DNA of 64,000 nucleotides from Acanthopleura granulata. Taxonomy: Eukaryota > Mollusca > Polyplacophora > Chitonida > Chitonidae. Positions 1 to 11,000 of this stretch are shown here, piece by piece; position 1 is the stretch's first letter, and each line of letters opens with the position of its first letter. Position numbers and translations under genes: made by a program. The stretch spans positions 14,850,064 through 14,914,063 of the forward strand of contig JABBOT010000080.1 of the NCBI GenBank assembly GCA_016165875.1. Reading direction: 5' to 3'. The notes under the pieces were generated by a model. That model had not been told where the DNA came from. It ran no database searches and saw only the letters and a list, made by a program, of their open reading frames with translations.

Positions 1-504
1 TTGACCAATTGAACAATTGGTCATTTTCAGTGGACTATAACATTTTCGCCTATTCAAAAATTAATACTTTTTTACAAAACCATATACACTCATATTATAT
101 ATGTCGAAATGAAAGAAAAAAGTAATATAGGAAATTTTTGTTTCTGATCAATTTATGGTACCCACTAGGGGCAGATTTCTCGCCATATCATACGTCCTCC
201 TTTAAAATAAAAACAAATCAAATAACACGTCAAGGCTTCTTGCCATCGCTGCTTCCCACGTTAACATTAAAAGCATGTCAAAAACGTTGTAACGGGATTT
301 TTCATGAGTGGGCTATTTGTGAGTACGTTTTTTTCTTTGAAACGTTCAAAATTTACCGCCCCCATGTCCATGAGTGAAACCTTCGTGTGTTAACCCTTGA
401 TTAATTGAATAAATAAATCAGAATCATAAAGCGTAACTTTTCTCGCCTTCAGTAATTTGAGCCTGTTCTGTGTATAGTCAATAACAGATTGCCTTTCCTA
501 TAAT

Positions 505-596
505 ATAACGGATTCATCCGCTCCCGGTAATGAATAATTCCGTTACAGATAACGAATTAACCTGTAATTAGGAACGGATTAATCCCTTAGATTAAG
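505..596. repeat. Foldback repeat with AACGGATT motifs, copy 1
   Basis: The segment repeats AACGGATT and its complement AATCCGTT several times in opposite orientations, so it can fold on itself. Related segments lie at 2435-2484 and 24299-24410. They share the strings 'aacgaattaa' and 'ggaacggatt'. I infer a small non-autonomous foldback or MITE family, but element ends and target duplications cannot be fixed by eye. Confidence 0.45.
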
Positions 597-634
597 GCTG
601 GGGTCGAGTGATAGCAAAAACTATGTGAGTATAA

Positions 635-785
635 TGTGACTGGGTGGGGTGTCATGGCTGGTGTCTTCGGCACATGGACCCTGCTACTCAAGAAGGCACA
701 CTATGTGCGCACACCAGGACTCCTCGTCGTCATATGACTGAAACATTGTTAAGTAGGACAGTAAACCCCATGCACTCACTCACTC
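635..785 (+). repeat. SINE-like repeat, family B, copy 1
   Basis: This stretch shares ordered blocks with 13740-13930. The blocks are 'atgtgac', then 'gtcatg(g/t)ctggtgt', 'ttcggcac/tttggcat', and a tail close to 'gtaaacccca' followed by a short ca/ct-rich run. The same pattern is typical of short interspersed repeats in lophotrochozoan genomes (known from memory, not searched). Confidence 0.5.
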
Positions 786-906
786 AGAAAAAAACTCTTT
801 TTTTTGAGTGTATTGATGGCTTGTGAACAGATTGCTAACGTATTAATCATTAACTGCAACATAACAATGCAATTTGAGACCGGAGGCTAATTATCAATCA
901 ATCTAG

Positions 907-1169
907 GAACATCGTTTATTCGAACAGGCCCGCCGACCGTGTCTTTCACTTGGCGACACTGGGCGCATTGGGAGGGGCCTTTCCTGGGCGTGGAACCCAC
1001 TGGCGAACTTATGGAGATGTACGGTAGCTGTATCGCTAAGACGAACCCCGAGGGGAAGATAGAAAAGCTGGAAATCTACTTTGACCCCAATCAAGTTTTG
1101 GCCAAAATGTTGAAATTCAATATTCGTGACGTCCCAAATTGCCCGTATGCGAAGCTAAGAAACAATTAA
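907..1169 (+). CDS. SnoaL/NTF2-like (pathogen-related-type) protein, terminal exon
   Basis: The exon is open to a TAA at 1167-1169. It encodes a C-terminal segment with WRHWAHWEGPF, then PTGE, GSCIAK, GKIEKLEIYFDPN and a hydrophobic end. The pattern of a WRHW box, a GP-F-G-xPPTGE loop and a strand ending near FDPN matches the last half of SnoaL-like/NTF2-fold proteins, notably the plant-named 'pathogen-related protein' group that also occurs in invertebrates. The substrate is unknown for the animal members. The likely acceptor is the tag at 904-906; a second AG at 926-927 is possible, so the left edge is uncertain by about 20 bases. Earlier exons should lie left of the window or in its first 900 bases, where I could not find them. 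Two overlapping AATAAA signals follow at 1306-1315. Confidence 0.7.
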
Positions 1170-1305
1170 CAGCGATTATTCTGCTGCTTGTGTATTCGTC
1201 TACATACATACACACTGGGGCTTTTTCGGTTACCTACCTTTGCTCCTGTGTTATATTACCAATTTAGTATTAACTCCCTAAAAAAATTCTCGGGTATGGC
1301 TATAA

Positions 1306-1315
1306 AATAAATAAA
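1306..1315 (+). terminator. Polyadenylation signal of the SnoaL-like gene
   Basis: Two overlapping AATAAA hexamers (1306-1311 and 1310-1315) lie about 140 bases after the stop codon at 1167-1169, in A/T-rich sequence. This is the expected place for the 3' end of the transcript. Confidence 0.55.
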
Positions 1316-1427
1316 TGAATAAAGAAATCTATTCATGCAACTAAGCCCTGGCATCTTATGACGGCTGACTTGGTGACATGATTTTCATTCTGAGCTGCAC
1401 CTTATTCTTCCTGAAATGGAATTTTCT

Positions 1428-1519
1428 GCTTGGACAACCCCATATACGATGCTTGGACGACCCCATATACGATGCTTGGACAACCCCATATACGATGCTT
1501 GGACAACCCCATATACGAT
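1428..1519. repeat. 23-bp tandem repeat, four units
   Basis: Four back-to-back 23-bp units begin with gcttggac and end with catatacgat (1428-1450, 1451-1473, 1474-1496, 1497-1519). Only one base differs (g for a in unit 2). Such near identity indicates a young minisatellite, likely polymorphic in copy number. Confidence 0.95.
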
Positions 1520-4500
1520 ACCTCACCTTATCATTATGTTCTCTATAGTGATACATATACCTGTCTACATATAGTGACTGGATCGGCAGAACACTTCTCG
1601 CTGGTTAAACCCATCTGCATTAGTCTATATTCTAGCCTTTCATTGGCACAAAATCAACGCTTGCAATCCTTTGGAATATAGAACCATGAATCTATAATTA
1701 ACCTTGATGTCTTACTGGGCGAAACACAGCCCACTGTTACAAACTTGTTCCAGGGGTTACCATATTCAGCTAATAGTCTTATACATTCTGTGATTATATG
1801 GATTATCTTAATTGTTTCCAAAGTAACCGACAAGTTGTCGCTGTGATTGCCTAGATACATTAAGAGACCAGCAATAGAATGTAACGAATGTCTGACATCT
1901 GGTAATGGGTGTTTGCTCACATTTTTTGTCGCATCTTCATCAAGCCTTAGTTGATGGCGGATCTGTCATTGAAACTAAAAGTTGAATCTTTTCGTGAATG
2001 TATCAAACGCTGTCTTCGCGATTGTTGTCCTATAGACGTGCTGTTGAACTGAAAGTTTGCATGCATATCTTCGCCTATCTCCCCTCATGTACCCTGGCAA
2101 TCATTTATAAGCACATTATACAAATATTTTCATCCGATCAATCCAAGAATCTAGGTACGTGTATACACTGTACTATCCCATATATACCAGGCTTAAAAAC
2201 GTTATCTTTAAAAAATTATGCTTTCAATTTTATTAAAGTTGTAACACTAAAATTCCCGACAGTTTGCCTTCATTAACATATAGTAAAACTTACGTATTTG
2301 TTTGAATAATTGAATTATTATTTGTGTTATCATTTGCCATCCTTTGTTATTACTTTGGTCTGTTAGCGTCATCTTCACTCAAAAAGTCCTCTGTTACATT
2401 CGCTCCCTGAGTGATATCGCATTTTTGTCCATCCAACGGTTTAGCGACTTAATCCGTAATCAAAGAAACGGATTACTCCGTTAGAACCACGAAAATTCAA
2501 TTTGTTATCATTCAGGAGGCGCATTTAATGGAAGATTTTTAGGGGTTTGTTGACAGTACTGTACTCATTTAAAAATAAATAAAGCATTATATAATTATAT
2601 GACAGCAACCAAGGCAAAAGACTTACATTTTCTTATTTTTAGAAATACGTTTTCATTCCGCTGCATGGCAGAGGTCGGTTATAGGCCTCTGATGTTGTAC
2701 GCATGTATAGTTCTTTCTAAATACCGGTCCATCATCTGAACGATCGGCCACGTCAATAACCTGCCAAAGAATTGTGGTTTTTGAAATGGAGGTAAGGTAG
2801 GTCCGAAATATTTCCATATTATTGAATCATTTGAACCAATGCACACATTTGCACTGAACCGACTGAAAAAGTGTTCATTGCTTACACGAATACGGAGCAG
2901 TAATCCGGGATATACTTAGGACCTTTCTCATCGTCAAAGTGGTGTAAAAATAAACGATCTGGCAATATATGAAGATCGTGTAATTTCTAGGACTTTATCG
3001 TATTTTGATGTCATAATAATACGCCTGACTAATATATATCTTCTTAATCTGACAAACTGTTTGTCCATTCATCTTACAAGCCATTATGATAGTTGCCGAT
3101 ATATAAATCATGGAAAAGGCGGATTGTTATGCGAGGACAAATTTAATACGAATCCTTTAAAATGTTAACTACCTCCAAAAGAACTTTTATAAGCTTCTAA
3201 AAGTATTTCTACGGAATGAAAAACCTTCAAGACTTCAAGGTCCTAGAAGAGTTCAGTAATGTCAAGAATTTCTCCTTTATTAAAGGCTCATTGCTGTACA
3301 TCATCGGCAGATTTTTACATGATGGGTACTGCCTCGTCTCTGTCACAACAGCGTGTTTATACGCCGGTAAGATGACCACCAACGGAAAGGGTAACGTTAA
3401 TATACAAATCACTTTATAAAGTGGGAAGTCCACACTCTTAAATTAAACACAAATGTTAAAATGTCTAGATTTCCTGAATGTTAAAGTGATAAAACATGCT
3501 AAATACTGTAAAATACTACGTATATGGATGTTTCCAAGATGTAGCATAATCTTAAACTGCAACATATTAAACATTTATAAGACGGGACACAACATCGATA
3601 ATAGTGTTATTTGGACATATAGTGCAAGCACTATATCAAGTGTTTCTAGAACGTCAGAAAGTTTAGAAATTACCCTCCGCTATCACTGTGAATATGTTAA
3701 ATTATATATAGCATTTGTTTTAAACGTGCATTGCACATTGAGGGCGAGATGAACAGTTGACATGTACAAGAATATAGATTCTTAAAATTAAATACGTAAT
3801 GAGATCAAAATAGAATATGATTGTTTATAAAACCATACGACTTTTACTCATTAGATTACAGTAATGTAGTAACTACTAATACACAGTGTAACGCTACTCT
3901 GTAGAATATGCCAGTCAGAGTTCTAAGGATTGTCATATACGACGGAGGTAACAGTCATGGTCGAAGATAACCAGAGTGCCCGTAGTAAACGACCGCCCTT
4001 TAGCAAGTAATCAACAAACTTTTCCACCATAGTTTCATCAGGACATCGAGCTTAAAGTAAAAGACAGCTCATGACTGAGGTACTGTTCATTAAAAATATT
4101 ATAAAATTCTGTCTTAAATGTATAAACCTGTTTCAAATTGTATGGATTCCTTGCTGAATTATCTTCGTGTGGAGTGTGGAGTATTCTGCTCCCGACTGGG
4201 GATCTGAAGGCACCCATGCTTTTAGGCTTATGAGAAGATTGACCACTAAGAGGGCTGGGCGATATCGTCTGTTTATAAACCGTGACGTAAATGTTCTGAG
4301 TTGTCTGTCAACGTAACATGTAATAACATAGGGACAGCACACTATTTTAATGTTATATGTTTTAATTATGACAAGTACTTGTGTGAACAACGCTGCAAAG
4401 TTTTCCAGACCATTGTGTTGTGGCGAGAGTAAGTTTCTTGATCATTTCATGTTATAAATTTACTGATATATTTAAGTTTCCAAAACATCCCTAGCCGCTT

Positions 4501-4721
4501 ACTACAATCTGAGATGACGAGAGGGCACCGGGCTTGGAACAATTACCCAAACAGACCAGGCGGATTGAAGATATTTTCCTGTCATAGAATTCTTTTAAAG
4601 GCGAAAGAGTGAGAGAGTTGATAGCAGGTCATAAGATTATCGCCCAATCGACCTTGGTCGAGATCAACTTCAACTTTGGCCCAAACAGGCTTGCCTCTAT
4701 ACTCATTTTGGACGTTGTGGC
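1520..4721. other. Intergenic DNA, no gene seen
   Basis: This is A/T-rich sequence with only short random-looking open frames on both strands. A second AACGGATT foldback segment lies at 2435-2484. I found no exon with recognisable protein motifs. Confidence 0.5.
2435..2484. repeat. Foldback repeat with AACGGATT motifs, copy 2
   Basis: The segment contains 'aacggttt', 'aatccgtaat' and 'aacggattactccgtta' in inverted arrangement. It resembles the segments at 505-596 and 24299-24410 and is the shortest of the three. Confidence 0.35.
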
Positions 4722-5003
4722 ATGAAATATGCCCTAAAAATGGCGAAAAAGCGGAGAAAATGCTGGTCAGTGGAGTTTTTTGCTGTCATTAAGTCTGTGT
4801 ATACACTAGGGTTGTTCTGTGCAATTTTAGGATGGTTGGCTGGCTTATTTTTGAAGATATTTACCGATAAAAGCCCTCAATCAGAAGGGCGACGTTTTAG
4901 AACACGAAACTCTCGAGGCACTAACGCGTCACTCGAAAAAGCGAGAGGTACTTTATTGCAAGTGGGTCAAATGTCAGTTTCCGCTGTCGAAGTAGAGCTT
5001 TGA
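4722..5003 (+). CDS. Hypothetical small membrane protein (93 aa)
   Basis: The open frame starts at an ATG and encodes 93 residues. A lysine/arginine-rich start (KMAKKRRK) is followed by one hydrophobic stretch at about residues 20-46 that could span a membrane, and then a polar basic tail ending in VEVEL. An A/T-rich segment with aataaa (5022-5027) follows the stop. I recognise no family. The positive-inside arrangement favours an N-terminus in the cytosol if it is real. It could equally be chance, since frames of this length are not rare here. Confidence 0.2.
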   Translation: MKYALKMAKKRRKCWSVEFFAVIKSVYTLGLFCAILGWLAGLFLKIFTDKSPQSEGRRFRTRNSRGTNASLEKARGTLLQVGQMSVSAVEVEL

Positions 5004-6310
5004 GAAAAAAAACTTTCCCGAAATAAATATGATATTTTAAAACCTTTTCGGCAAACTCAACTTAGAACATGCGCTGTCTTTCACTTTAGTGAGCACGTGT
5101 GTCATATCGAAGGGGGGCAATTGGTCTGTAACGAACTTACGGCCCTGCAAAAATAAAATGAAAAAATCTAGACTGCACAGAGATTAAACCCAGAGCAACA
5201 ATGGCAATGTGTTAGTGTGCGAATGGTCACTCGTTACCGGTGAAATCTGGTCTCTTATCAGTTTACCTCAGAGTTTCATTCTAGCTGCTCATGTAAGTGT
5301 TTAATAAGTAACAACTAACACACCCCCTTCCACCATGGCTTCAGCTGAATTACGGGAAAAAATGTCGCGATGTTAAATGCAATAAACTAGACGTCACTTG
5401 TTTAGAATTTCTCAAAATGCTGTGCCGTCATGACATCTAAGGTATAAAAACACTAAAAAAAAATAGCCTTACTATTTACGTAGCAATTTCAAAAAGAACA
5501 CCCTCCTAAAACTGTATTCCCTTATTTTCGTTGGTTCAAATGACACACACTATCAATTAACTAGCTGTCTGGCCTACAATATATCCAAATATCATCAAGG
5601 GTTGCCCACCATTTTCTCAAAATAAATCAGCTGGAATGGAGGTACTAGCGTCCTATCGCCATAGAAACAGGGTGTGGGGAGCACTCGCTCATTGGATGAT
5701 ATTTTTCTCTGTTTAATCGTAGCCACAAGTAAAGGACTATTTTTTTCAAGGATTATTTGTCATAGTTTATACCTACAAAATTACCTGGCAGCACTTCAAC
5801 ACACTTCAGAGATACAGCCATTCCCTACCCGTCCCCAGCATTTTCTGTGCGCCTGTATCTTGGATACATAATCCAGTTGGTGTTTTTATACCTATATACA
5901 TGTACACAGTAAGACTGTCGACCGCCATTGGCAGTTTCACCTACAGAACAGCTAAAGATGAAGAATCCCGGAAATTCCCTGTATCACAAGTGGGATTGCG
6001 TGTTCCAGCAAATTAGTATGAGATGAAATAATCTTGGTAAACAGATTATACCATCTACACGAACATATCACTGGTTACGCTGTAGCTTTAAGTCAGGTGG
6101 TTTGTCAACTACCGAACAAAGGGTTATCAGTTTCCCTGGTTACTTTGCATGGTTCCCTCCACACGTATAAACGCGGCCGCGGTCGTATAATTCTTGAGTA
6201 TAAACTAGAACGCAAACCTGTGCTACAGCTAAATGTTGAAAATGACAAGATGTGCTCGAAAAAATTACAATACACTACCATTTCATGCAACCTAAAAGAA
6301 AAACATGTGC

Positions 6311-6450
6311 GACAAGGGTCTGCCACCAACCTGCGGATGGTCGTGGGTTTCCCCCGGGCTCTGCCCGGTTTCCTCCTACCAAAATGCTGGTCGCCGTCAC
6401 ACAAGTGAAATATTCTTAAGCATGGCGTAAAACACCCATCAAACCTACCA
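6311..6450 (+). repeat. tRNA-derived SINE, family A, 3' part
   Basis: It matches the body and tail of the full copies at 42544-42800 and 54527-54778: 'caacctgcggatggtcgtgg', 'cccgggctctgcccggtttc', and 'gtgaaatattcttaag' followed by 'gcgtaaaacacc'. The tRNA-like head with A and B boxes is missing, so this is a 5'-truncated copy. Confidence 0.85.
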
Positions 6451-6902
6451 TTGTTGTACAGTACCCATAAGAGAAAAATATGCATTTCTGTCCTCCTCGG
6501 TAATGGTGAGCTAGGAGGTGAGCGTTGAGCCCTGGGCTAGGAATCTGTTTCAGATTACAATCAACATGCCTTTACAACCCACACAAGTCTAACCAGTCCA
6601 CAAAACTTGCATCCCAATTTCTGCATAACATGCACAGAAGATTAAATATGGAGAGGAAAGCTAGAACAGCAACAACAACACCTGAGCAGTGAAAATGCGG
6701 AATCTTGTCAATTTACCTAAGTTATAAGTTGTTTTTTTTTTAAATTTTAATGCATGTAATTTTAAAAAATAGCAACACCGTTTAAGCCGAATTAGATAAA
6801 AAGTGCAGTGATGTAAATCGTGATTTGATAGACGTTACTGGTCTAGAATAGACAGATCCACCTCAACCACTGTCCCACTACCCCTTCTCGTGAAAACGTT
6901 TC

Positions 6903-7056
6903 TTTTCATTCCATTAACGGTAAAAGCAATTGTGACGTCATGACGTCACAGAAAGATTGAACATTTGTAACCAATGTGTGGGACATCCGGTTGACCTACT
7001 GGCAACAATATTGATTATGATTGGTCAAATGCCCGTTCTTGATTGACAGCTTGGAA
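6903..7056 (+). repeat. Dispersed repeat, family C, copy 1 (contains CRE palindrome)
   Basis: This segment aligns in order with 33944-34091. Both contain 'tttcattccatt', 'aaaagca.t.gtgac', 'catgacgtc', 'gttgaacat'-like text, 'aaccaatg', a gttgac box and 'gttcttgattgacag' followed by ttggaaa. The two copies are roughly 70-75% alike by eye, so they are old copies of one unclassified element. No coding capacity is visible. Confidence 0.7.
6931..6950. promoter_or_regulatory. Perfect 20-bp palindrome with two abutting CRE octamers
   Basis: The sequence tgtgacgtcatgacgtcaca equals its own reverse complement and contains TGACGTCA twice (6933-6940 and 6941-6948). TGACGTCA is the consensus binding site of CREB/ATF bZIP dimers. 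It lies about 1 kb beyond the 3' end of the GPCR gene and inside a dispersed repeat, so a regulatory role is only possible, not shown. Confidence 0.6.
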
Positions 7057-7427
7057 AGGTCCATTACTCAAAATGCCGGGTTGTCATCACATTCAATACA
7101 CATTTACATGAGGAAAAAAATGCCTTGGGAATTCTTCAGTCCACCAGCAAAGTCCTGGTTCATGCAGCTATATAATGCAAAAGACTACAATATAGAGAGT
7201 ACTAACCATTGTCAATAGATGTGCCATTAAAGGGACGAAATAACTGGGGCGGAATAAAGGGACAGGATATTTAAGAATCTCCTGCATGCTTACCTTGTTC
7301 AACCAGAATGAAAGTGCACATGATACAGTTATAGCAACACAACGTAAGGCAGTGAGCACTGAAATGGCCGCAAGATTTCAGTCGTGTTACTACATGTGTA
7401 ACTGACCGGATTGCTAAACGGGTCGCT

Positions 7428-7590
7428 TGGTTTTGCTACCTCGCCATTTCTTTTTACCGTTTCGCCCTTCCCGGTTTTTTTGTGGGGTGGAAGTGGGGCC
7501 TCGTTTTTTCGTACTTTCGCCACGCCCTTCCGTGTTGGCCTACTTTTGCCTCGTACTTTCGTATACTTTTGCCTTGCATTTTGTACTACT
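7428..7590. repeat. Degenerate pyrimidine-rich minisatellite
   Basis: Variants of 'cctcgtactttcg' and 'tacttttgcct' recur with irregular spacing in a strongly C/T-biased strand. Similar text returns at about 7855-7915. The open frames on both strands here come from the repeat and should not be taken as genes. Confidence 0.45.
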
Positions 7591-7773
7591 GGATTTTCTT
7601 CTAGGCAAAACTATACAGGGGCGAGACTACTAAGGAGAGATTTTACGAAACGTGGGACTTCCGTCTTCAACTCGCAGTGCGCATGACGTTATCAGACGTA
7701 AATTGATCAAAAGACTGAAATTCTGCCAAACTGAGCATCCTTTTGCAGCTGAAAGCACAGGTAAAACAGGGTA

Positions 7774-7779
7774 TTTATT
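7774..7779 (-). terminator. Candidate polyadenylation signal of the GPCR gene
   Basis: On the minus strand an AATAAA lies about 225 bases after the GPCR stop codon. It is the closest canonical signal I found downstream. Confidence 0.35.
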
Positions 7780-8003
7780 AACGGAGAAGAAAGTCGAAAG
7801 TTCGACAGGGCGAGGTAACAAAGCTTTTTCATTGTGTCTGGTCTCTTTGTAATATCGCCTCGCACTTTTATACTCTTGCTTCGTCTCTTTAGCTGTCTTG
7901 TTCTTTTGCGAATTTTCTATCCTAAACAGTCTGTTGAAAGAGCGAAATCACAGAATGGCGCATCGCCTTGTCCTTTGATGGCCTGGTTGCTTCATTATCA
8001 AAG

Positions 8004-11000
8004 CTAAGTCCCCTCTACAGCTCTAGGAGACACAGTCTTGTCCCTGTGTCCAGCCAGGATGTTTCCAGTCTCCGCAGTGCTCATGTCCCCAACAGGACCC
8101 CACTTACAGCAAGGTACGAGTGTGCGCAGTCCCACCCGGAAGGTCTCGTTGAATACGGAGTAGAGGACAGGGTTGGTGATGGTACTCACAGCGATCATCA
8201 GATGCTTCACTGTGTGAGCGGGAGACGCAGACTCCGAACTGTTGTCGGTGTCCGTTATTTCCTGTACAAAGGGTAAAAAGGTAAAAAACTAAACCTGAAC
8301 GCAGTCATTTGAGTAAAACAATCGTCCACACCGCCTGAAATTCCATGTGAGTCAAACAATCAATCTGTCACCGCTGATTTGTCTCCTATCAAAAACCACA
8401 TTGAAGTGGTTCGAGATATATTTTTTGGAATTTATTTATTTAATTGATTGGTCTTTTACGCCGTCGAGTTTTGTAGATATATTAAGTAAATATATAGCTG
8501 TCCTGGACAGCAGTGCTGGGGCTCCAGGGATGGATGACTTCTCTTTCTATTAGTATTTCTCTTGCTCATTTCTTCTCCACGTAGTGCTATACTATCATCT
8601 AAAGTAACCTTCAGTTTCCTATGACCATTTCCATATAGTTCATGAGATTATTAGCATGGTTATTTAAAGTAGCTAATATGCCATATTGTGGGGGTCGACT
8701 AGACCCCTAAGGATTTCATATATGCATGTAATTCTTACATTACCTTCTAGGTGAAACAATTTTTTCCCGTTAAAATATCTTAGCTTTAATTTTAAATACC
8801 TACGTTGCATATTAACAGTATATGATTTTTTCTAACCCATTCGGTTATGACCTTCAACGGTTTCGATGACCTGAAGAAATAATAACAATACACTTCGTCA
8901 CTTTACCTATTCCTAATCTGATCATGTAATCCAATATGGCTGTCAAACCATGCGGCACACATTACTTCCTTTTGTTCTCCAGGCATAACTTTTACAAACC
9001 TACCATTTGTTAAATTTTCAGATTCAGTAGTGTTATACATACTCGGAAAGGAGAATAATAGAGATCAAAACGAAAGCAATAGAGTTTCCTGCAAATCTGT
9101 TGAAACACCTAAAATAACGGAACCACAGGGCATTCTCCATGAAACGAGACAACCGCAAAGGCAACTGCAACAAAACGTTGTGATTTGAAACTGTGGCTGT
9201 CGCTGTCATTGTCACGTTCAGAATTAGCTCTTACGGTCTTACCCATAGATTATTATCTGTAGAAGCTAAGCCCTAGTTCTTTCCTAATGCCTGCAGTATC
9301 TACATCATCATTTCGGAAGTACCGTAAGTCCGGCAAGTGCCGATTGACATAGATGTCAAAATGGCTAGTCCGGTCCGAATGACTTTCGAAATGAAACTAC
9401 CGTCGATGAGTTTTGTACCCGTGTGCCTTTACTAGAGGCTGTGCGACCGGACAACGGGGCAACGAACAATTCAGACATGTGGATCTACGGAAATACATGT
9501 TTTATTGATGCCAACATCAAACTGAGAGGGTCAGCACGGTATGTTGGTAAAATACGACCGGAGGCAGTAGGAAGGATCTAGGGCTTAGCCTCTATAGATT
9601 ATAATCTGTTCAGGATGTATCAGCGATGAATCAGCAGAGCTGCTTGTCAGTCGCTCCGTCTGTCTTTGTGTCAGTTGCTCTGTCTGTCTGTTTGTCTGTT
9701 GCTCTCTCCTTCTTTCTGTCTCTATTTGTCTGTTGCTCTGTCTGTCTGTCACTCTGACTGTCTGTCACTCTGTCTGTCTGTTGCTCCGTTTCGCTCTGTC
9801 GCTCGCTCTGCCTATAGCTGTCTGTCACCTTGTCTAATTTTCTGTCTGTTTTTCTGTCACTCTGTTCCTATGTCTGTCTCTCAGGTCTGTTTAAGATTTC
9901 AATATGGGCCATTCACTTCACTAAAGCTCTCAGCCTAAGACCACATGGAGTCTCTACTGGAGTTTAGCGGGCATTGCGAATTTGCGTTTGTCCGCCAATA
10001 GCTATAAGCCTACTTCAGAAGGAACTGAGCTTGAATGGTGAACTACATGTATTCCGACATTGATGGGACCAGATTCCACATGCCTCCTGTGAGACAAGTT
10101 ACACCATAAAAATAGTCTACATTCTCATGTCTTACCTCGATTGTAAAGAGAACAAAGTATAGCATCCACAGAATTGTGAAGATAACTGTCAGGCAGATCA
10201 ATAGTTTTAGAACTTTGACTTTACTCCTCATTATCTGATTTCCACCTTGCCCGACCCTGGTGCCAGTCGATGCGACGCTTCTCTTGTACAGAAATACCAC
10301 AAGCCGACCATAGTTTCCAGAGATGAGTATCACAGGCAAAAGATACGAGACGACCAGAACTATGCACGCGTACACTGTTTCGAAGTTCTCCGGAATGTCA
10401 TGTGACCCACAAGAGACGTGAGTATCGTTTTCGAACTCTGCGTGCTCAAGGCTGACGGAGTACTCGTACAACTGCGGCGCTGAAGTGGCGAGGGAGATAA
10501 CCCATATGAGGATAATCAAGACGGCTGCTACTCTCTGACTCATCAACTTGTGTTGGGTGATGGCGAAAAGCCTATCAAAGGAAATAGCCACCATTGTAGA
10601 TATGGAACACATAATACTGAACTGTGGGACGAATTGGATCAGCTTGCATCCTACGTCACCTAGAAATACAAAAGAATCATGGCTGAATAACTGAATAAAT
10701 GAATGAATGAATAAATGATGGAGTCTCCCATCAATGCGGTCGATGTGAGTTCAAGTCTAGCTCATGCTGGCTCCCTCTCCGGCCGTATGTGGGAAGGTCT
10801 GCCAGCAACCTGTTTCTGGTCGTAGCTTTGCTCTGGGAATGAATGCGGTCGCTGTGAGTTCAAGTCTAGCTCATGCTAGTTAACATGTACAACAATCTAC
10901 ACTGACACCCCAATGTTATGTTAAAAAAAAAAAACGATAAAATATGACCGAATTTCATTTATTTTTTTTTATTTGAATGATGTCTAAAACTGGATTCAAT

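Larger units (their letters stand above)
1..906. other. Upstream non-coding stretch / probable intron
   Basis: I see no convincing coding exon here. If the SnoaL-like exon at 907 is terminal, this is probably its last intron or contains more distal upstream sequence. Two repeats lie in it: an A/T-rich foldback with AACGGAT motifs (505-596) and a SINE-like fragment (635-785). The open frames at 138-377 and 644-826 have no protein-like composition and the second lies in the repeat. Confidence 0.5.
5004..7773. other. Intergenic DNA with repeats
   Basis: No coding exon was recognised. It holds a SINE copy (6311-6450), one copy of a dispersed repeat with a CRE palindrome (6903-7056), and a degenerate pyrimidine-rich minisatellite (7428-7590). 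The longest open frames, on both strands near 6034-6485, overlap the SINE and are not credible genes. Confidence 0.5.

Noticed and set aside
9631..9938. Open frames on both strands within the ctgt-rich region
   Set aside because: They result from a simple repeat without stop codons.
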